The notes under the pieces were generated by a model, which saw only the letters and a program-made list of their open reading frames with translations, made no database searches and was not told the DNA's origin. A stretch of 64,000 bases of DNA. Source: Cyanobacteria bacterium OH_CDB_20 (GTDB taxonomy: Bacteria > Cyanobacteriota > Vampirovibrionia > Gastranaerophilales > Gastranaerophilaceae). Location of the stretch: the NCBI GenBank assembly GCA_023415935.1, contig JAEZIX010000026.1, forward strand, positions 1 to 64,000, written 5' to 3'. The translations under genes and the position numbers were made by a program. Below, in pieces: positions 54,825 through 63,573 of the stretch. How positions within the stretch are numbered: the stretch's first letter is position 1; each line of letters starts with the position of its first letter.

Positions 54825-55298
54825 TTAGATTTTTTCTTTCAAGTATTTTGCGACAGGTTCTGGTACAAATTTTGATATGTCGCCTTTCATTTGTGCTATT
54901 TCTTTTACTGTACTTGAGGATATGAAGTTATATTTTGGTTTTGTGATTAAAAAGACTGTATTTATATCCGGAGCAAGTGCGCTGTTTGTTTGAGATAACT
55001 GCATTTCGTATTCAAAATCAGATACTGCTCTAAGCCCTCTTATTAATACATTTGCGCCTTTTAGTCTTGCATAATCAATAGTCAATCCGCTAAAACTATC
55101 AACTTCAACATTATCAAGGTCTTTGCATGCTTCTCTTATAAGTCTTAGTCTGTCTTCTATCGGTAAAAATGATTTTTTTGTACTGTTTGTGAGAACTGCG
55201 ATTATAACTTTGTCGAACATGCCTGCTGCTCTTTGTAGAACATCAAGATGTCCTTTAGTTATTGGATCAAAACTTCCCGGATAAATCGCGGTTTTCAA
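54825..55298 (-). CDS. coaD: Phosphopantetheine adenylyltransferase
   Basis: 157 residues, full length. AIYPGSFDPITKGHLDVLQRAA holds the nucleotidyl-transferase T/HxGH motif, and LIRGLRAVSDFEYEMQLSQTNSALAPDINTVFL plus ISSSTVKEIA are the CoaD-specific parts. It transfers AMP to 4'-phosphopantetheine, the step before coenzyme A. The gene order coaD then coiled-coil protein is common in Firmicutes. Confidence 0.96.
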   Translation of the reverse strand: MKTAIYPGSFDPITKGHLDVLQRAAGMFDKVIIAVLTNSTKKSFLPIEDRLRLIREACKDLDNVEVDSFSGLTIDYARLKGANVLIRGLRAVSDFEYEMQLSQTNSALAPDINTVFLITKPKYNFISSSTVKEIAQMKGDISKFVPEPVAKYLKEKI

Positions 55299-55397
55299 TT
55301 TTTACCTTCTTATAACAAAAATACATGCTTTTCTTATTCCATTATATTTTAAGCATGATTTAAAGAATGAATAAATTAGTTAAATGTTTATTATTAT

Positions 55398-55694
55398 TTA
55401 CAAATGTTTTTTAAAAGGAATAAATTTTTTGAGTAAGGATATTTTAGCGACAGTTTCAATTATTCCGACTATTTTGCTTAACTTTTGCTCAAACAGGATT
55501 GTCTTTATCTGTAAATTTATACTTTTTAGTATCATTCTGAAGTTTATTATTGTTTCGATAACAAGTTTTTTAGTTTTGCATACTTCGGTGTTCATTGTGT
55601 TTACGGTTTTTGTAAGGCTGATAATGCCTATTATTGCAAATAAAGCCGCAATTAATTCTACAAGGATTACAAAAATTATTAATAAAATATACAT
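55398..55694 (-). CDS. Small single-pass membrane protein, 98 aa
   Basis: 98 residues with one N-terminal membrane helix (MYILLIIFVILVELIAALFAIIGIISL) and a long basic helical tail, similar in layout to DUF948-type proteins. AAAGGT lies 5 bases before the ATG at 55694, which favours this strand over a longer but SD-less opposite frame. It lies about 100 bases upstream of coaD on the same strand. I cannot assign a function. Confidence 0.58.
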   Translation of the reverse strand: MYILLIIFVILVELIAALFAIIGIISLTKTVNTMNTEVCKTKKLVIETIINFRMILKSINLQIKTILFEQKLSKIVGIIETVAKISLLKKFIPFKKHL

Positions 55695-55775
55695 TATTAC
55701 CTTTTAGATAAACTGATTTTATAATATTATAAGGTATATTTTCATTTTGATAAATAGGTTTAGTAAATTATTTTT

Positions 55776-57125
55776 ATGAATAAAGTCAAATTTTATACAG
55801 CCCTTCTTGCGGCAAATATGGTGGATAGCGGATTGAGACTTATGAGTAAGTCCTCGGGTACTGCGCTTCCCGGTCTTGTGGGGCTTAATATATGCCCTGA
55901 GTTTATTTCCCTTTCTCAAAAGTATGCTCAAGAAGGTATTATAAATATTACGGGAACCAACGGCAAAACCACAACGGCAGGTCTTTTTGCGGCAATTTTA
56001 AAAGAAAACGGCAAGAAAGTTTTGCACAATGAAAAAGGCGCTAATATGCTTACCGGTATTGCAAGCGCGCTTGTTTCAGGCGTTGGTTTTAATAGAAAAA
56101 ATGATTATTTTGTTCTTGAGACAGATGAGGCATATTTAACTAAACTATATAATCACATAAAAGCTGATTATCTTTTGGTTACAAATCTTTTCCGTGACCA
56201 GCTTGATAGATATGGAGAGCTTGATACTACTTTTAAAAAGATTAATGAAGCGATACTTAAAAATAAAGATTTAAAACTTGTTTTAAATGGTGATGACCCG
56301 ATGGTGGCTTCACTTGGAGAGAATAATGATACTGTTTATTATGGGTTTGATGATATAAAATTTATGTTTGATGCAATCGATGCAAACGCGCCTTCTGAAG
56401 CTGTCAATTGTAAAAAATGCGGAAAAGAGCTTGAATATAATAAAAGATTTTATGCTCATATAGGTGATTATACTTGTTCTTGCGGCTATAAAAGACCTGA
56501 TCTTAAATATAAAGCAACAGGAAAAATTTATCTTGAATCTTCAGAAATAGAGGTTCAAACAGCAGAAAAAACAATGAACTTTAAAATATGTCTTCCCGGG
56601 CTTTACAATGTTTATAACGCGCTTGGCGCGATAGCACTTGCCCTTGAACTTGGAGTCGATGAGAAAATTATCCAAAAAGCCTTTGATAATTACCATTCTG
56701 TTTTTGGAAGAGCAGAAAGTATCAAAATTAAAGGTAAGAACGCTCTTGTGCAACTTATAAAAAATCCGGTAGGAGCAAGCGAAGTTCTAAGACTAATTGT
56801 AGATAATAAAAAATCAACACTATTGATTGTTTTGAATGATAATTATGCTGATGGGCGTGATGTTTCATGGATTTGGGATGCAAATTTTGAGATTTTGAAA
56901 GAGTATAAACAAAAAATTGTAGTATCAGGCGAAAGAGCTTATGATATGGCAGTTAGGCTTAAATACGCTGGAGTCAATGAAAGCCAGTTTGAAGTTATAC
57001 CGGATTTAAAATTAGCTCTAAAAAAAGCCGTTTTACAAACAGAAGATGAAAACACTCTTCTTATTCTTCCTACTTATACGGCGCTTTTAAAAATGCAAAA
57101 CATTATAAAAAAACAAAAAAATTAG
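55776..57125 (+). CDS. murT: MurT-type Mur ligase
   Basis: 449 residues. ATP site NITGTNGKTTTAG (residues 58-69), followed by NEKGANMLTGIASAL and LETDEAYL. A zinc ribbon (CKKCG then CSCG, about residues 210-240) and the C-terminal DUF1727 part with LIVLNDNYADGRDVSWIWDANFE are typical of MurT. With GatD it amidates the D-glutamate of lipid II. No gatD is adjacent: the next gene lies on the other strand with a 4-base overlap of stop codons. No ribosome site is visible before the ATG. Confidence 0.9.
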   Translation: MNKVKFYTALLAANMVDSGLRLMSKSSGTALPGLVGLNICPEFISLSQKYAQEGIINITGTNGKTTTAGLFAAILKENGKKVLHNEKGANMLTGIASALVSGVGFNRKNDYFVLETDEAYLTKLYNHIKADYLLVTNLFRDQLDRYGELDTTFKKINEAILKNKDLKLVLNGDDPMVASLGENNDTVYYGFDDIKFMFDAIDANAPSEAVNCKKCGKELEYNKRFYAHIGDYTCSCGYKRPDLKYKATGKIYLESSEIEVQTAEKTMNFKICLPGLYNVYNALGAIALALELGVDEKIIQKAFDNYHSVFGRAESIKIKGKNALVQLIKNPVGASEVLRLIVDNKKSTLLIVLNDNYADGRDVSWIWDANFEILKEYKQKIVVSGERAYDMAVRLKYAGVNESQFEVIPDLKLALKKAVLQTEDENTLLILPTYTALLKMQNIIKKQKN

Positions 57126-58711
57126 CTTACTCTTAAGATACCTTCGGGAGTGAATTCGTGAACGCAATTTTTACCCGCACCTTTTGATTGGTAGAGCGCT
57201 TTATCTGCCATATCTATTAATTCTTTAACGTTATTTGTGCAGCTTGGGAACTCAGCAATACCTATACTTATTGTAGGTTTTATTTTTGTATTTTCATCTA
57301 TTGAAATGTCAATTTCAGCAATTGCAATTCTGAGTCTTTCAGCTATTATTCTTGCATCTTTTCCTGATGTTTCAGGAAGGATTACGGTGAATTCTTCGCC
57401 GCCATATCTTGCAGGAATATCAATATTTCTAATAGTTGCTTTTATCATGCCTGCAATTTCTTTAAGTACTCTGTCGCCGATTATGTGGCCGTATGTGTCG
57501 TTGACTTTTTTAAAGTCATCAATATCCATCATAAGTACAGAAAGCACGTGTTTATATCTTTCTGCTCTTTTAAGTTCGGTTTCTAGGAGTGAATAGAAGT
57601 GTCTATAAATATAAAGTTTGGTCAAGCCGTCTTTTGTTGCAAGTTCGTACAATTTTGCGTTGTCAATTGCAATAGCGGCCTGATTTGCAAGCGCTTCAAT
57701 GAATTCTAAATCTTGTTTATTGAATAACTTGTTGTTTCTTTTGTTGGTGATATTTATAACACCTATTGCTTCACCTTTTGCGACAAGCGGCACGCAGATT
57801 AATGAAGATACACTTGCGCCAAGTCCTGCTTTTGTAAATCGAGGGTCATTTTGCCCTAAGTTTGTGATTATTGATTTTTTCTCTGCAAAAACTTTTCCCG
57901 CAATACCTTCATTGGCTTTTAATTTTGTACATTCGATAACACCGTTGTTGATATCAAATTCGTGTTTAATGTCTTTAAGACCGTGTACAACTTTTACCTG
58001 AAGAGTGTTGTCAACAAAGTCATATAGCATCAAAGAGCCCTTTTCAGCATCTATTGTTTCTAATGCTTTTCCTAAAATAACCTGTATCAAACCTTTCAAG
58101 TCATCAATAAAGTTAACGGCTTGAGAGATATTATAAAGGATTGAAAGATTGTGCAATGATTTATGCAAATCTTTTATTTGATTGTCTTGTTCTTCCTGTT
58201 TTGAAAATTTCAAAATAATAGGCTCAATACAATTAAAAATTTTGTTTAACGCGTTTATTTCATTTTCTGAAAAAGGCATGTTGCCTTCTTTTGAGCCAAC
58301 AGAACAGATACAGAAAGGTTCTTTATCCTTTTTAAATATTTTAAAATATTCACTGTTTAATCCGTGAAGATTATATGTTTCCCAAAAGGCTTTGTAGGTT
58401 GGGTTTTCGTTGTTTTTTACAGGTATTAATTTATCTTCTGCGTGAATTAAAAACTGAGCGCTTTCAATTTCGAACTCAAAAACATTGCAAACACGCTCAT
58501 CACAGTTTCTGGTTTGGAAAATATCATTATATTTCAAGAAAAAATATACATCTTTAATGTTTAATGTTGACGCAATAAAAGAGCCTATTTTTTTCAATAA
58601 ATCATCAAGTGAGTAGGCTTGGTTTGCGATTATATTTAATTCAAAAAGATTGTTTAACTCTAAAAAATTCTTTTGTAAATTATGTATTTTATCCGAGATA
58701 TTTTGCGTCAT
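57122..58711 (-). CDS. GAF-domain diguanylate cyclase
   Basis: 529 residues. Residues 1-150 appear to be a degenerate GAF-like sensor; residues 190-345 a clear GAF domain (LQVKVVHGLKD, NEGIAGKVFAEKKSIITNLG, SLICVPLVAKGEAIGVINITNKR). The GGDEF domain at about residues 360-525 has DIDDFKKVNDTYGHIIGDRVLKEIA and the active-site RYGGEEFTVILPET. It makes cyclic-di-GMP. Together with the HD-GYP protein at 41732 it frames the motility region on both sides. The convergent murT stop overlaps by 4 bases. Confidence 0.9.
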   Translation of the reverse strand: MTQNISDKIHNLQKNFLELNNLFELNIIANQAYSLDDLLKKIGSFIASTLNIKDVYFFLKYNDIFQTRNCDERVCNVFEFEIESAQFLIHAEDKLIPVKNNENPTYKAFWETYNLHGLNSEYFKIFKKDKEPFCICSVGSKEGNMPFSENEINALNKIFNCIEPIILKFSKQEEQDNQIKDLHKSLHNLSILYNISQAVNFIDDLKGLIQVILGKALETIDAEKGSLMLYDFVDNTLQVKVVHGLKDIKHEFDINNGVIECTKLKANEGIAGKVFAEKKSIITNLGQNDPRFTKAGLGASVSSLICVPLVAKGEAIGVINITNKRNNKLFNKQDLEFIEALANQAAIAIDNAKLYELATKDGLTKLYIYRHFYSLLETELKRAERYKHVLSVLMMDIDDFKKVNDTYGHIIGDRVLKEIAGMIKATIRNIDIPARYGGEEFTVILPETSGKDARIIAERLRIAIAEIDISIDENTKIKPTISIGIAEFPSCTNNVKELIDMADKALYQSKGAGKNCVHEFTPEGILRVS

Positions 58712-58771
58712 GGTAATATTATAATCAATTTCTATTTTAATTTAATACTATATGTAAAGTATTGTTATTGC

Positions 58772-59857
58772 TTATTTTTCTTTCAAAAAGTAATATTCGC
58801 ACATTATGTCTTCCCCAATTACCTTTGATTGAGAATGATTTAGCTTAATAGAGTCTTTTATCTCTTTTGTTTCAAGACTTTCTATGAAGTTAATTGCGTT
58901 TTTATCGCCAATAATTTTAGGTGCGATAAATTGAATTAGTTTATCTGCAAGTTTGTCTTTTATGAAAGCTGAATTGAGCCCAGCGCCAGCTTCGACTAAG
59001 ATGCTTGTTATACCTTCTTTATAAAGCTTTTTCATCGCTTCTTTTAAATCAACGTGACCGTTTTTTTCTTTGCAGGTAAATATTTCAACATTTTTTGGGT
59101 ATTTATCAGTTTTATTAGCCGTTGTGAGGATGATTACTCTTGTTCCGTCATCTTTGTAGACATTACTTTTTGGGTTTGTTTTTAACTTTGAATCAACAAT
59201 TATTCTAGTTGGGTTTTTGGAGTTTTTTATACGGCAAGTAAGTGATGGATCGTCTTTTATAATGGTGCCTGAGCCTGTCATTATGGCATCATTTGCACCT
59301 CTTATTTTCTGGACTTCATTTCTTGCTTTTTCTCCCGTAATCCATTTTGAAGAGCCTGTTTTTGTTGCAATTTTACCGTCAAGAGTTGTTGCAGTTTTTA
59401 TTGTGACAAAAGGTAGTTTTTCTCTGTGGTTTTTTAGAAATACCTCATTTAATCTTGAGCATTCTTCTTCTAAAACACCTTTTATGACTTCAATTCCGGC
59501 TTCTTCAAGTTTTTTTATTCCATTCCCTGCAACAAGAGGATTTGGGTCAATGTTACCTACGATAACTCTTTTAAACTTATTTTTTATAATCATATCAGCG
59601 CATGGCGGATTTTTGCCGTAGTGAGAGCATGGTTCAAGGTTTACTATTATTGTTTTGCCTTCGCAGGAGCAATCGGCGCTATTACAAGCATTTACCTCAG
59701 CGTGTTTGTCGCCCCACTTTTTATGGTAGCCTTCTGATATTATATTGCATTCTTCATCTACAATAATAGCTCCTACCATTGGATTTGGGCTTGTTTTGCC
59801 TTTAGCTTTTTCAGCTAATTTGAGGCATCTTTTCATTAATTTTTCGTATTTTTTCAT
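58772..59857 (-). CDS. ribD: Riboflavin biosynthesis deaminase/reductase
   Basis: 361 residues, both domains present. Deaminase: TSPNPMVGAIIV, HAEVNAC and VNLEPCSHYGKNPPCADMII (zinc Cys/His). Reductase: VTIKTATTLDGKIATKTGSSKWITG and IIVDSKLKTNP, ILVEAGAGLN. It performs the second and third steps of riboflavin synthesis from GTP. Other rib genes are not in the window and no FMN riboswitch is seen. It starts one base after the upstream gene ends. Confidence 0.95.
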   Translation of the reverse strand: MKKYEKLMKRCLKLAEKAKGKTSPNPMVGAIIVDEECNIISEGYHKKWGDKHAEVNACNSADCSCEGKTIIVNLEPCSHYGKNPPCADMIIKNKFKRVIVGNIDPNPLVAGNGIKKLEEAGIEVIKGVLEEECSRLNEVFLKNHREKLPFVTIKTATTLDGKIATKTGSSKWITGEKARNEVQKIRGANDAIMTGSGTIIKDDPSLTCRIKNSKNPTRIIVDSKLKTNPKSNVYKDDGTRVIILTTANKTDKYPKNVEIFTCKEKNGHVDLKEAMKKLYKEGITSILVEAGAGLNSAFIKDKLADKLIQFIAPKIIGDKNAINFIESLETKEIKDSIKLNHSQSKVIGEDIMCEYYFLKEK

Positions 59858-59858
59858 C

Positions 59859-60458
59859 TTATTTTACTTGTTTAAAGAAACTTTCAGTAATAATCTGAGA
59901 GTATTTATCGCTTTTATTCATTGAGGCTAAAATTATGTTTTTATCATCTTTTTGGGCAACGCCTATTATGCCAGAGATATGTCCAATAGGCAGATTTACG
60001 GTATCTGCTTCAAACTTTACGTAAGGAACTGTTTGGTCAAGTGTGTGTATTTGTCCTTTTTTTGTAATTTTCAGGTTCTCAAGTCTTATAAGCTGGTACT
60101 GAAATTTATCATTTAGCCCTTTAATTTTTTCATCTACTTCGCCTGTTTTAAAATCTTCTTTTGTCAAAATATCTTCTTTTTTAGGGTCAACAAGCATGAT
60201 TTTTTGTCCTGTTGCCTTGTGCTCAGCTAAAACAAAGTGATAATCCATAACACTTGCGGTTTTGTCGATAATATATTCGTCGTTAATGTTTGATAAATCT
60301 GCAATTTTTTTAGCTTTTTCCTGTAAAACATCTTGAGAAGGGTGATTCCACTTGTCAAACTGTTCTTTTACAAAATCAACTCCCCCGATAGTTTGAAAAC
60401 CGATATATGCTAAAATTACTATTGCAATTTTGATTATTAAGCCGAAGCACCCTTTCAT
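59859..60458 (-). CDS. Hypothetical membrane-anchored protein, 199 aa
   Basis: Not recognised. It has one N-terminal hydrophobic segment (about residues 5-22, LIIKIAIVILAYIGFQTIG), which anchors a mostly beta-rich outer part. The motif DYHFVLAEHKATGQKIMLVDP and the later VPYVKFEADTVNLPIGHISGIIGVAQ stretch look like a folded domain. GGAGA precedes the ATG. It is directly upstream of ribD (1-base gap) in the same transcript. A role in riboflavin supply is not implied by the sequence. Confidence 0.6.
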   Translation of the reverse strand: MKGCFGLIIKIAIVILAYIGFQTIGGVDFVKEQFDKWNHPSQDVLQEKAKKIADLSNINDEYIIDKTASVMDYHFVLAEHKATGQKIMLVDPKKEDILTKEDFKTGEVDEKIKGLNDKFQYQLIRLENLKITKKGQIHTLDQTVPYVKFEADTVNLPIGHISGIIGVAQKDDKNIILASMNKSDKYSQIITESFFKQVK

Positions 60459-60483
60459 TACATCTCCTTTATAAAATTGTAAT

Positions 60484-60512
60484 TTGATTTCAAATCATTT
60501 AAAATTTATACT
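60484..60512 (+). promoter_or_regulatory. Sigma-70-type promoter of mutS
   Basis: TTGATT (60484-60489), 17-base spacer, TATACT (60507-60512). The predicted start is near 60519, giving a leader of about 24 bases before the mutS ATG. No strong Shine-Dalgarno sequence is visible. Confidence 0.6.
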
Positions 60513-60542
60513 ATATCAAGTATCGTACAAATAAGTATAGCT

Positions 60543-63113
60543 ATGTCAAATAAAGAAATCAACAATATAAACTCAATAGATGTGGATTTAGCTGATGCTA
60601 CCCCCATGCTCAAACAGTACCTTGAGATAAAAAAACAGAATCAAGGTGTTATTTTGATGTACAGAATGGGCGATTTTTATGAAGCGTTTTTTGAAGATGC
60701 TGTTACTATTTCAAAAGATTTAGAAATTACTTTAACTGCCCGTGAGGGCGGTGCTTTAGGGAAAATTCCTATGGCTGGAGTTCCGGCTAAAGCTATCGAT
60801 AATTATATTCCAAAACTTCTTGAAAAAGGCCATAAAATATCTGTTTGTGAGCAACTGGAAGACCCTTCCCAAGCAAAAGGACTTGTTAAAAGAGATATTG
60901 TAAGGACAATTACAGCAGGTACAATTACAGAGGAAAATCTTTTAAAATCAACCAGCAACAACTATTTAGCTGCAATTATTGCAGAAGGTGATACATTTGG
61001 ACTTTCATATACTGATATTTCAACAGGTGAGTTTAGGGTTACAAAAGGCTCTTATAATGAAATTTTAGCTGAACTTGCAAGGATTGCGCCTGCTGAACTT
61101 TTAGCTCCCGTCAAGAAACAAAAAGTATTACCTTTTCAGATAATTCCTGAAGAAAAATTTGATGTGCCGGAAGAAATTACGTCTCAGTATAACTCTACGA
61201 AGGTTTCATATTCTTTATTTGAAGAAAATAAAGCTCAGGAAGTAATAAAATCAGTGTTTAACGTTGTTTCACTCGATTCTTTCGGATTTGCTGATTATAA
61301 AACAGGATTTTTAGCAGCTGGTGCGCTTTTAAACTATCTTATTGACACCCAACGGGGTAATCTTCCTAAATTTGATGTAATAACTTCTTACGGGCTTTCA
61401 GAGTATGTCTCAATCGATGCAAATACAAGAAGAAACTTGGAGCTTATTGAAACAACAAGAGATAAGCAAAAATTTGGCAGTCTTTTGTGGGCAATTGATA
61501 AGGTTGAAACTAATATGGGTGCAAGGCTTCTTAAGAAGTGGCTTACGCAGCCAATTAAAAATATTCAAGAGATAATTAAACGTCAAGATGGTGTTTCAGA
61601 GCTTATTTCAAGTAGCGAGTTAAGGCTAAAACTATCTAATATGCTCGGGAAAGTTTATGATATCGAGCGTTTAGCTATGAAATTAAGCAACTCAAATGCA
61701 AATCCAAGAGATTTTCTTGCAATAAGAGATACGTTAAGCCTTGTTCCTTCTTTTAAAGAGCTGTTGCAAAGCACAAGTTCAGATTATCTTAACTGTTTCG
61801 ATTTTGATTTGACTGACCTTATGAGTTTTGTTTCTATCATTGAAAGAACAATATCAGAAGATGCGCCCATTTCAGTTGCAGACGGCAACTTTATCAAGCA
61901 GGGCGTAAATAGCGAGCTTGATTATTATAAAGATTTACTTTTAAACGGCGAAAAATGGCTTGAGACATTTGAGATTGAAGAAAAAGAAAAAACCAATATT
62001 AAAAACCTAAGAGTCGGCTACAGCAGAACTTTTGGCTACTTTATTGAAGTTACAAACTCAAATCTTAATATGGTTCCTCCAAATTACATAAGGCGCCAAA
62101 CACTTACTAATGCTGAAAGATATATTACAGATGAGCTTAAAAAGCACGAAACGGATGTTTTAGCTGCGCAGTATAAGTCTTTGGATTTAGAAAAGAAAAT
62201 ATTCTCTGATATGAGAGAATACTCAAAAGAGTATGTTGATACTATAAAAATGATAGCTCAAAATCTTGCAAGACTTGATGTTCTGTTGTCTTTTGCTAAT
62301 GTTGCAATCCAATCAAACTATGTAAGGCCAGAGATTGTTGATAACAATGAACTTTATATAAAAGATGGTCGCCATCCTGTTGTCGAGAAGATTTTACCGA
62401 TGGGAAGATATGTCCCTAACGATTTAAGGTTAAGGGCAAATATCCAAAATTCAACTGATACACAGTTTATGATTTTAACAGGTCCTAATATGGCCGGAAA
62501 ATCAACATATATGAGGCAAAATGCCCTTATTGTAATATTGGCTCAAATTGGATCTTTTGTTCCAGCGCAAGAAGCAAGAGTTGGAATTGTTGATAAGATA
62601 TTTACAAGGGTTGGAGCTGTTGATGACTTATCTTTAGGGCAATCTACCTTTATGGTTGAGATGAGTGAAACTGCTTATATCTTGAATTCTGCAACAGAAA
62701 AAAGCCTTATCTTGCTTGATGAAATAGGCAGAGGAACAAGTACATATGACGGCGTTGCAATAGCATGGAGCGTTGCAGAGTATATTGCGACCAAAATCAA
62801 AGCTAGAACTATATTTGCAACTCACTATCACGAGCTTAACGTTATGCCTAATTCTATCGAGCAGATTAAAAATTATAGAATCACAATTTCTGAACAAGAA
62901 GGCGAAATCGAATTTTTAAGAAAGGTTGTAGAAGGCTCAGCTAGCAAAAGCTACGGTATTCAAGTAGCCAAAATGGCAGGACTTCCTGATAGTGTGGTTT
63001 CTAAAGCCCAAAACCTTATGACAAAGATGCAAAAAGACTTTTCTAAAGATTTATCCTCAAGAAAATCTAAACAAACAGAGCCTGAAGTTCCTCAATTAAC
63101 CCTTAATTTTTAA
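60543..63113 (+). CDS. mutS: DNA mismatch repair protein MutS
   Basis: 856 residues, full length. The mismatch-recognition motif is GDFYEAFFEDA (Phe and Glu at the base wedge). The ATPase has TGPNMAGKSTYMRQ near residue 646, DDLSLGQSTFMVEMSETAYIL, LLDEIGRGTSTYDG and ATHYHEL. A basic linker (KMQKDFSKDLSSRKSKQ) leads to the PQLTLNF end. It starts strand-directed mismatch repair with MutL. Its stop overlaps the stop of the convergent small gene by 4 bases. Confidence 0.97.
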   Translation: MSNKEINNINSIDVDLADATPMLKQYLEIKKQNQGVILMYRMGDFYEAFFEDAVTISKDLEITLTAREGGALGKIPMAGVPAKAIDNYIPKLLEKGHKISVCEQLEDPSQAKGLVKRDIVRTITAGTITEENLLKSTSNNYLAAIIAEGDTFGLSYTDISTGEFRVTKGSYNEILAELARIAPAELLAPVKKQKVLPFQIIPEEKFDVPEEITSQYNSTKVSYSLFEENKAQEVIKSVFNVVSLDSFGFADYKTGFLAAGALLNYLIDTQRGNLPKFDVITSYGLSEYVSIDANTRRNLELIETTRDKQKFGSLLWAIDKVETNMGARLLKKWLTQPIKNIQEIIKRQDGVSELISSSELRLKLSNMLGKVYDIERLAMKLSNSNANPRDFLAIRDTLSLVPSFKELLQSTSSDYLNCFDFDLTDLMSFVSIIERTISEDAPISVADGNFIKQGVNSELDYYKDLLLNGEKWLETFEIEEKEKTNIKNLRVGYSRTFGYFIEVTNSNLNMVPPNYIRRQTLTNAERYITDELKKHETDVLAAQYKSLDLEKKIFSDMREYSKEYVDTIKMIAQNLARLDVLLSFANVAIQSNYVRPEIVDNNELYIKDGRHPVVEKILPMGRYVPNDLRLRANIQNSTDTQFMILTGPNMAGKSTYMRQNALIVILAQIGSFVPAQEARVGIVDKIFTRVGAVDDLSLGQSTFMVEMSETAYILNSATEKSLILLDEIGRGTSTYDGVAIAWSVAEYIATKIKARTIFATHYHELNVMPNSIEQIKNYRITISEQEGEIEFLRKVVEGSASKSYGIQVAKMAGLPDSVVSKAQNLMTKMQKDFSKDLSSRKSKQTEPEVPQLTLNF

Positions 63114-63442
63114 GGTTTTGGCGGCTTAGGTGTTCTTTTAAAAAACTTCATTAAACCTTTATAAAAGCCGGTTTTTCTAAACTGATTCATTACATTTTTG
63201 CCTTTTTTGATTCCGGCAAATGTCAAAACGCCTACTAATGCAATAAAGCCAACTTTTTTGGCATTCTCTTTGGTGAACACTTTAGGCTTTTTTTCAAACG
63301 AATCTGGTTGTGTATCTTGTGGAATGCCTAACTTTGAGGCAATATAAGGGGATTGTTTACCTGTAAAAAGTTTATTTAAATCTTCCCCAGTTATACCTAA
63401 GTCATATAATCTATCGTATGCGTTTGGTGTAATTTGCGTCAT
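63110..63442 (-). CDS. Hypothetical protein with one membrane segment
   Basis: 110 residues from the ATG at 63442, which gives MTQITPNAYDRLYDLGITGEDLNKLFTGKQ; an ATG at 63505 adds 21 residues but has no ribosome site. Residues 1-35 could form a small helical domain, a central helix lies near residues 62-80 (AKKVGFIALVGVLTFAGI), and the basic tail ends FKRTPKPPKP. Not recognised. It is tail-to-tail with mutS (4-base overlap) and divergent from the glycosyltransferase at the right edge. Confidence 0.55.
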   Translation of the reverse strand: MTQITPNAYDRLYDLGITGEDLNKLFTGKQSPYIASKLGIPQDTQPDSFEKKPKVFTKENAKKVGFIALVGVLTFAGIKKGKNVMNQFRKTGFYKGLMKFFKRTPKPPKP

Positions 63443-63573
63443 AACAAAATAATTCCCATTTGTTCCCTTACATTTATAAAGTATTTTTTGATATAAAAAT
63501 TGCATGAAAAATTTACTATTGTTAATTTTTCTGTGAGTAATGTAAAATTGAAATATAGTTATGAGGAAGAGAT

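Noticed and set aside
55384..55707. Plus-strand frame of 107 codons with several hydrophobic stretches
   Set aside because: It lies opposite a minus-strand frame that has an AAAGGT ribosome site and a clean signal-anchor pattern. The plus frame has no ribosome site and looks like the complement of a membrane protein gene.
58700..60542. FMN riboswitch associated with ribD
   Set aside because: The gap before the upstream gene (60459-60542) is too short and has none of the conserved RFN blocks.
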